The notes under the pieces are model-generated. The model had not been told where the DNA came from and searched no databases. It was given only the letters and a program-made list of their open reading frames with translations. A stretch of 49,070 bases of DNA, taken from NCBI GenBank assembly GCA_017553445.1, contig JAFZMD010000041.1:1-49070 (forward strand), given 5' to 3'. Positions within the stretch are counted from its first letter, which is position 1; each line of letters opens with the position of its first letter. Positions 43,447 through 49,070 of the stretch are shown here, in pieces. The translations under genes were made by a program, and so were the position numbers. This stretch comes from Methanobrevibacter sp. Its GTDB lineage: Archaea; Methanobacteriota; Methanobacteria; Methanobacteriales; Methanobacteriaceae.

Positions 43447-44190
43447 TTAACCCATAGCATAGTGGTAGTGCTGTGCAAAAGCCATAAATGAAAAAAATGT
43501 CAATTCAATTATTACATGCAGAATATATGTATTGACAACATTTTTTGTTTTGAGATACGGATATAAATGGAAAAAACTTCCAAATCCGATTAAGAAAAGA
43601 CATTGGAAAAGATTATTATTGTATGCATGCAAATGCATCAGACCAAATATTATCATGGATGCAAAAATTCCAAAAACAAGAGCATTTTTCCTGTTTTTTG
43701 TAAAATAATAGATTAGACCCATCCCAATTAAGAAAACAGATACCTTGAATAACTCCTCACCCACCAATTGAATGAGTGCGAATATCGTACTCCAAATTGT
43801 AACTGTGGTTTGCATCACCGCATTTGCGTCTGCTTGGAATCCTAAAGAAGCACCTATGACCTTTACCACATACCCAAATACCAAATACAGAATAAAACAA
43901 ATAATAATGACCTTGAAATCCTTAAGTCTAGGCTTTTTAAAAATCAGACCCAGCTTCCCACGACAGACATAAGCAAATGGAATGATTGTTACCAAGAAAT
44001 AAGTGACCTGCATAACACCGTCAGGAAGCACACTATAATATGGAATGACTTTGCCACTAGTTATAGTAACCAATCCCACCAAAAACGGCGCCAATGCCAA
44101 AACTACCCAATCCACCATTGACAATTTAGGAATCCCATTGTAAAATGGAAAATCTATACCCTCATCTTCAAATTTAAAAAAATCACTCAT
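43447..44190 (-). CDS. CPBP-family intramembrane protease homologue, tandem copy 2
   Basis: 247 residues, closely similar to the gene at 42489 over its full length, including VGEELFKVSVFL, FGLMHL and LHVIIEL. It differs most in the second and third helices (VTITSGKVIPYYSVLPDG) and at the C-terminus. The upstream 45 bp are also shared, so promoter and gene were duplicated together. The stop abuts the last base of the tautomerase-type palindrome, which probably ends this transcript. Confidence 0.75.
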   Translation of the reverse strand: MSDFFKFEDEGIDFPFYNGIPKLSMVDWVVLALAPFLVGLVTITSGKVIPYYSVLPDGVMQVTYFLVTIIPFAYVCRGKLGLIFKKPRLKDFKVIIICFILYLVFGYVVKVIGASLGFQADANAVMQTTVTIWSTIFALIQLVGEELFKVSVFLIGMGLIYYFTKNRKNALVFGIFASMIIFGLMHLHAYNNNLFQCLFLIGFGSFFHLYPYLKTKNVVNTYILHVIIELTFFSFMAFAQHYHYAMG

Positions 44191-44262
44191 AATATCACAT
44201 TTAAATTTATAATGTTCAATGCATTTAAATGTTTAATTTTTTTATGGAAATATTAAAAAAAG

Positions 44263-44862
44263 TTAAGATTTTAAAAATTCTTCAAGTTCTTTCTTTTTTT
44301 GTTCCTTAATTTTTTCTTCATTTAGAACTTCTTCATGAATTTTTTGTTTGTGGGCTTCCTCTTTTTCCCAATTTTCTTGGATTTTTCTAATCAGATATTC
44401 CTTTTGGAAAAGGTCTTTGTATACATTATGAATCAAATTCCTTAAAATTACCTCCAAAGGATTGTTGGAATTTACAATATCATCATATGTAATTTGAATT
44501 GACAATTTAACGGCAAATGGGCCGATACCGTCAATTTTAAAAGGATAATCATGATTTTCAATATTGACATTTATCTTTTCATTGTAGAGATAGAATTTTC
44601 GCTCCCCAGCAACCCTTTTCAATACTGAAGGGTCTTTAGTGCGAGCAGAAATTAAATCATGCAATTGTCTTTCAACAATTCCTAATGATTTGGTGATTTC
44701 AGAATAATTGAAAAATCCTGAAATGGTTAAAGCATTATGTCCAATAGCATCAACAAAAAATTCATATGTTGAAAAACCGCTTTCAAATTTAAATTTCTTT
44801 CTTTCAAGGCGATATTTACTTTCAAATATAACACCTCTTGTTTTAAAAGATTCATATTCCAT
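44263..44862 (-). CDS. Unrecognised protein with possible HTH and C-terminal coiled coil
   Basis: 199 residues. No family recognised. Residues about 54-75 (YSEITKSLGIVERQLHDLISA) could form a helix-turn-helix. The last 40 residues are strongly charged and helical (EKEEAHKQKIHEEVLNEEKIKEQKK), likely a coiled coil. No ribosome site; a TATA box lies about 27 bp before the ATG, so the transcript is probably leaderless. Two direct repeats flank that TATA box, which fits an autoregulated DNA-binding protein, but this is speculation. Confidence 0.6.
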   Translation of the reverse strand: MEYESFKTRGVIFESKYRLERKKFKFESGFSTYEFFVDAIGHNALTISGFFNYSEITKSLGIVERQLHDLISARTKDPSVLKRVAGERKFYLYNEKINVNIENHDYPFKIDGIGPFAVKLSIQITYDDIVNSNNPLEVILRNLIHNVYKDLFQKEYLIRKIQENWEKEEAHKQKIHEEVLNEEKIKEQKKKELEEFLKS

Positions 44863-44871
44863 GTTAAATTA

Positions 44872-44907
44872 TTGTGTTTAAATAGTATATATAAGTTGTG
44901 TTTAAAT
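44872..44907 (-). promoter_or_regulatory. TATA box flanked by two direct repeats
   Basis: TTGTGTTTAAAT occurs at 44872-44883 and 44896-44907, exactly 24 bp apart, with TATATATA between them (about 44886-44893). The start codon at 44862 is about 27 bp from the box. This arrangement would let a regulator block both TFB/TBP binding and the start site. Confidence 0.5.
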
Positions 44908-45099
44908 TATTTTAACAAATATCATTTATTCATTATTGGATGTAGATATTGCAATTAAATTATTCTAAATAAATTGGTTGGATTTAAAATATTAGTTTAT
45001 CGCGCCAATATTGATTAGGTTATTGGCCAAGCCATTAAAATTATCAAGTGTAAAATCAATTAAATGGCGGTTTGAAATCGTGGTAAAAATAAAAAAAAG

Positions 45100-45125
45100 A
45101 AGTTAAAGAAATTAATCTTTAACTT
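45100..45125 (-). terminator. Terminator hairpin containing the adhesin stop codon
   Basis: Plus-strand AAGTTAAAG and CTTTAACTT pair over 9 bp with an 8-nt loop. The minus-strand TAA (45119-45121) is in the 5' arm of the transcript, and a T-tract follows (A-run at 45086-45099). Confidence 0.75.
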
Positions 45126-48100
45126 GAAATGGTAATTTTGTTTGAAGTGCTGTATCCGTTGTATGCTGAAGTGATGATGTATTGGCCAGCCATCAAATTA
45201 ATTGCGAGCTTAGCAATACCGTCATTTCCGCTTACACGGTCATACAACACACCATTGATGTTGAACTGCACAGTTTGGTTTGCCAATGCATTGCCCTGAC
45301 CGTCCAACACTTTAGCTTCAAACTTAGATCCGTCCTTATATTTCATGGACATGTCCTTTGTTTCCAAAGTTGTTAGGACAGTGATGTTGTTTGCAACAGA
45401 ACATCCGTTATAGCTTGCAGTAATCACATATTCACCAGGTCTTAAATTAATGTTTAATTTGGCAGTACCGTTTTCATCAGTTGTACGGTTGTAGAACACA
45501 CCGTTGATGTTGAATGTGACAACTTCGCCTGCTTTAACAGGATTGCCGTCAGAGCCTAAAATCTTGACCACATATTGTGAATCGTTTTTGTAATATTTAG
45601 TCAAGTCGGTATTGTTTGCAATTGTTGCTAAAACAGTGATGTTATTTGCATGCATTTCACCGTTTACAGGGTTGATTGCGGTAATGACATATTCACCTTG
45701 CGGCAAGTTAATAGTTAACCTGGCAGTACCGTTTTCATCAGTTGTACGTTTATACATTACACCATTGATATTGAATTGAACTTCAGTTTTATTCAAAACG
45801 TTTCCGTCAACGTCAACGAATGTAGCTTCATATTGTGTTGCGTTTTTAAACATTTTAGTAATGTCGTTTCCTTCAATGGTCGTTAAAATGGTCACAGGAG
45901 CGTCATATGAATTGTTTTCATAAGTTGCTGTTACTGTGTAATTGCCAGAATTCAGATTAATGCCTATTCTTGCAGTACCATTTTCATCAGTTGTTCTGTT
46001 GTATGATTTACCGTTGATTACAATGGAAACAGTTTCGTTTGAAACAGGTTTGCCTATAGCGTCAAGCAATGTGAACTCCAATTGTTTTGCATTACCGAAG
46101 TATTTTTCCAGGCCCTCACTTGTAATGAAATACTTGTCCATCTTTGGAGTGTTGTTGTAGACGGATGAAGTTGCAGGATCATAGCTAACGGATGCATCAC
46201 CGGTCAATTCATCGCCAATCAAGTAATTGTCTTTTACCAAAGCTGTGATTTTTGATACGTCAACAGTGTATTCGCCATCAACGGCGACTTCATTATCTGT
46301 TATTATTGCATTGCCTGATTTACCCATAAATGCAGTAGATTCCGTTGAATTTGAAAGGATTTCAAAAGCATTTCCTATTACAGAAACGTTACCTGATGAT
46401 GAATAGATACCAACAGCACTTTCACCAACAACCAAGAAATCGTTTCCGACGACATTTTCTTCCAATCCGGTTAATTCCATACCATAAGCTAAAGGTGCCA
46501 TGGACTCTATTTTGTTACCCAAATAATCAACGGAAACGTTACCATTTGACATTGCGGAATAAATCGCATAGGTTACTCCAGGTGCGTTTACTCCAATAAT
46601 GTTGTTTTCAATGACACCGCTGGCTTCACCCTCAATATCAATACCATTGGCATAGATTGAATCGGAACTTGCTGCAATTGTATTGTTTTTAACAGCAAAG
46701 TCACTGCCGGATACTTCAAGGCCGTAGATGTATGAATGGCCGTTTGCTAGAATATTGTTTGAAGTTATTGTAGCATTGTCTGAGATTACATGTACGGCAT
46801 AGATTGTATCATATGCGCCAACAATTCCATCGTAACCTACAGCAATGATGTTATTTTCTACGTTTGCTTTTGGTGAATCAATAAGAATACCTTCTGATAT
46901 TGGGTTTGCAACCCAATTTCCGCTTCCAGCAGGTTCCTCTTTCCAGCTGACATAACATGATGGGAGAAGTACGTCAATACTGTTGGCGACCACTTCGGTT
47001 TCAGTACAGTTCTTTATGTTGACAGCATTGTTTACGGTTGATCCTGTAGTGTTTCCTATGTATAATATTTCGTTTTCGGAAATGGCAATGTCTGAATTTT
47101 CAGCAATTATTGCATAAGAATCATCCAAACCATTATCTTTGACATTAATTAAGTTTTTATCTATTAATACAGCATCACCATTGGCAACAATACCTCTGGA
47201 AGTGGAGTTGATTATATTTTTCTCAACAATAGCAGCGGAATTTTGCAAGTTGATTCCAGCAGTCATTGCAGCGAATGAATCGAGTGATGAGGAATTTCCC
47301 AAATTAGCACCCAAAGCATCAATAGCATTCTTAGCTATGTTAGCTTCTTGGGATTTGACAGCCAAAGCAGTGGTTTTATTACCTTCAACAACGATTATGT
47401 TTTCATAAACATTTTCCTTGCTTCCGCATAATTCCATACCATACACAATGTCGGATATTGCATAAATGCTATTTCCAACATATTCAACTTCCAAGTCTCC
47501 GCCATTCATACCTGAGTATACCGGATAAGCGAAAGCCGGAGCTGAAACTTCTATTTTATTGTTGCTGATAGTAGTATCAGTTGATGCTTCGATTTCAATA
47601 CCATTAGCGTAATTGGTATCTGATGCTATAGTGAAGTTGTTTGAATCCACAAATGCATTATCGGATTCGATATATAATCCGTAAATGTAGTCATGACCTA
47701 AAGCAAAAACACCATTGTTAGTTACATTCACATTATCAGAATCAGTAATGTCAATAACGTAAACGGTGTCATAAGCACCAACGACGGAAGCAGCTTCTAG
47801 TGCAATACCATTAGAATCTAATTCTAAATCAGTACAGTTGTCAAATACCAAACCTTGAGTAACAGGAATTTTAACCCAATTCCAACTTCCAGCAGGAATT
47901 TCTTCCCATTTAACAGGAGCGGATGGCATACTTATATGAAAAATATTGCTAATTACATCTGCTTCAGTGCAATCTTTTAAATTAAGAGCATTGTTTACGG
48001 TTGAGCCATTGGTGTTTCCAACATATTCAATGACGTTTGACTTGATTAAAATGTCTGAAGCATCAGCAATGATTGCATATGAATCGTCCATTCCATTATC

Positions 48101-49070
48101 ATTGACATTTATTTCATTGTTTTCAACAGTGACTACACCACCATTAGCAAAAATGCCTCTGGAAGTGGAGTTGATTGTATTTTCCTCAACAATAGTGTTT
48201 GTATTTTGCAGGTTGATGCCGGCAGTCATTGCAGCGAATGAATCGACTGATGAGGAATTTCCTAAATTGTCACCTAAAGCATTGATTGTGTTTTTGTATA
48301 CATAGGCTTCTTTGGATTTTATTGCTAAAGCAGTGGTTTTATTACCTTCAGCAGTAATTGTGTTTTCAAAGACATTTTCCTTGCTGCCGCATAATTCCAT
48401 AGCGTAAACAATATCGGAAACAGCATGAATATTATTTTTAATGTAGTCAACTTCCAGGGCTCCGCCATTCATACCTGAGTATATTGGATATGCAAAAGCT
48501 GGAGCTGCAACTTCAATATTATTGTTGCTGATAGTAGTATCTACGGATGCTTCAATTTCAATACCATTGGCGTAATAGGTATCTGATTCTATAGTGAAGT
48601 TGTTGGAATCCACAAAAGCACCATCGGATTCAATATATAATCCATAAATGTATTCATGGCCTAAAGCATAAACATTATTGTTAGTTACATTCACATTATC
48701 AGAATCAGTAATGTCGATAACGTAAACGGTGTCATAAAAACCAACATCATAAGTAGCTTCCAGTTCAATATTGTTAGAATCCAATTCTAAACCAGTACAG
48801 TTGTCAAATACCAGACCTTGGGTAACAAGAGTATTAACCCAATTCCCGCTTCCAGGAGGAATTTCTTCCCAGTAAACAGGAGCGGATGGAATGCTGATAT
48901 CAAAACTATTGTTAATTACAACTGCTTCAGCGCAATCTTTTAAATTAACCGCATTGTTTACGGTTGAGCCGTCGGTATTGCCTGTGAAAACTATTTCGTT
49001 ATCGGAAATTTCAATATCTGAATCTTCAGCCATAATTGCGTAAGAATCATCCAAAGCATTATCTTTAACA
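45119..49070 (-). CDS. Giant beta-helix / Ig-like adhesin (5' end outside window)
   Basis: At least 1316 residues. The frame remains open to the window edge: codons before 49054 continue the repeat (VKDNA), so no start or signal peptide is visible. The visible part has parallel beta-helix repeats (NNxI, SNNxF) organised in units of 321 residues, each containing DDSYAI, STVNNA, SGNWV-like and YANGIEIE-like landmarks. Two units are very similar and a third is diverged. Four Ig-like domains follow (from about KMDKYFITSEGLEKYFGN to TISS), related to those of the 8.9-25.9 kb array. No peptidase domain. Expected to be exported and cell-surface associated. Confidence 0.85.
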   Translation of the reverse strand, partial: VKDNALDDSYAIMAEDSDIEISDNEIVFTGNTDGSTVNNAVNLKDCAEAVVINNSFDISIPSAPVYWEEIPPGSGNWVNTLVTQGLVFDNCTGLELDSNNIELEATYDVGFYDTVYVIDITDSDNVNVTNNNVYALGHEYIYGLYIESDGAFVDSNNFTIESDTYYANGIEIEASVDTTISNNNIEVAAPAFAYPIYSGMNGGALEVDYIKNNIHAVSDIVYAMELCGSKENVFENTITAEGNKTTALAIKSKEAYVYKNTINALGDNLGNSSSVDSFAAMTAGINLQNTNTIVEENTINSTSRGIFANGGVVTVENNEINVNDNGMDDSYAIIADASDILIKSNVIEYVGNTNGSTVNNALNLKDCTEADVISNIFHISMPSAPVKWEEIPAGSWNWVKIPVTQGLVFDNCTDLELDSNGIALEAASVVGAYDTVYVIDITDSDNVNVTNNGVFALGHDYIYGLYIESDNAFVDSNNFTIASDTNYANGIEIEASTDTTISNNKIEVSAPAFAYPVYSGMNGGDLEVEYVGNSIYAISDIVYGMELCGSKENVYENIIVVEGNKTTALAVKSQEANIAKNAIDALGANLGNSSSLDSFAAMTAGINLQNSAAIVEKNIINSTSRGIVANGDAVLIDKNLINVKDNGLDDSYAIIAENSDIAISENEILYIGNTTGSTVNNAVNIKNCTETEVVANSIDVLLPSCYVSWKEEPAGSGNWVANPISEGILIDSPKANVENNIIAVGYDGIVGAYDTIYAVHVISDNATITSNNILANGHSYIYGLEVSGSDFAVKNNTIAASSDSIYANGIDIEGEASGVIENNIIGVNAPGVTYAIYSAMSNGNVSVDYLGNKIESMAPLAYGMELTGLEENVVGNDFLVVGESAVGIYSSSGNVSVIGNAFEILSNSTESTAFMGKSGNAIITDNEVAVDGEYTVDVSKITALVKDNYLIGDELTGDASVSYDPATSSVYNNTPKMDKYFITSEGLEKYFGNAKQLEFTLLDAIGKPVSNETVSIVINGKSYNRTTDENGTARIGINLNSGNYTVTATYENNSYDAPVTILTTIEGNDITKMFKNATQYEATFVDVDGNVLNKTEVQFNINGVMYKRTTDENGTARLTINLPQGEYVITAINPVNGEMHANNITVLATIANNTDLTKYYKNDSQYVVKILGSDGNPVKAGEVVTFNINGVFYNRTTDENGTAKLNINLRPGEYVITASYNGCSVANNITVLTTLETKDMSMKYKDGSKFEAKVLDGQGNALANQTVQFNINGVLYDRVSGNDGIAKLAINLMAGQYIITSAYNGYSTSNKITISS

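Noticed and set aside
40434-44190. Insertion sequence carrying the Rpn genes
   Set aside because: No terminal inverted repeats with target-site duplication could be found; the structure is explained by tandem duplication with tautomerase 3' ends at the borders.

Overview
The window looks like a chromosomal segment of a methanogenic archaeon of the order Methanobacteriales, most likely Methanobrevibacter or a close relative. This is inferred from several things together: a very AT-rich sequence, archaeal TATA boxes combined with GGAGGTGA-type ribosome binding sites, an archaeal Orc1/Cdc6, archease and RtcB, an MptE-type methanopterin-pathway kinase, and large families of secreted 'adhesin-like' proteins. 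No rRNA, tRNA, CRISPR array or classical insertion sequence was seen.

Layout. 1-8.7 kb is mostly housekeeping: the tail of an Rpn-type nuclease; a minus-strand redox operon (CPBP membrane protein, exported thioredoxin, CcdA); a plus-strand operon of a class II glutamine amidotransferase with two glutamate-cysteine ligase-like enzymes; and a minus-strand operon rtcB, purine-nucleoside phosphorylase, Fe-S flavoprotein, NifX-like protein. 8.9-25.9 kb is a tandem array of five giant secreted proteins. Four have the order signal peptide, beta-helix, papain-type C1 peptidase, three Ig-like domains. The second replaces the first half with an unrecognised domain. All five end in nearly the same 737 bp and the same terminator. 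A JAB-like gene with the same 3' end follows at 26.1 kb.

27-31 kb holds archease, Cdc6, MptE and a YczE-like membrane protein. 31-35 kb holds small secreted or membrane-anchored proteins, three of them Ig-like paralogues around an 81-bp tandem repeat. 35.7-40.6 kb is housekeeping again: class V aminotransferase, a GerW/DUF2953 pair, an acetolactate-synthase-like enzyme, a dUTPase-like protein and a 4-oxalocrotonate tautomerase.

40.4-44.2 kb is a zone of recent tandem duplication. The 3' end of the tautomerase gene and its palindromic terminator occur four times, separated by two Rpn nuclease copies (one with its catalytic domain deleted) and two CPBP membrane proteins. Each Rpn copy has six 19-bp direct repeats just upstream of its TATA box. 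The window ends inside another giant beta-helix/Ig adhesin, on the minus strand, built of 963-bp internal repeats.

Two themes run through the window. Stop codons repeatedly lie inside terminator hairpins (about a dozen genes). Surface proteins and their flanking control elements have been copied as whole cassettes and kept similar at their 3' ends.
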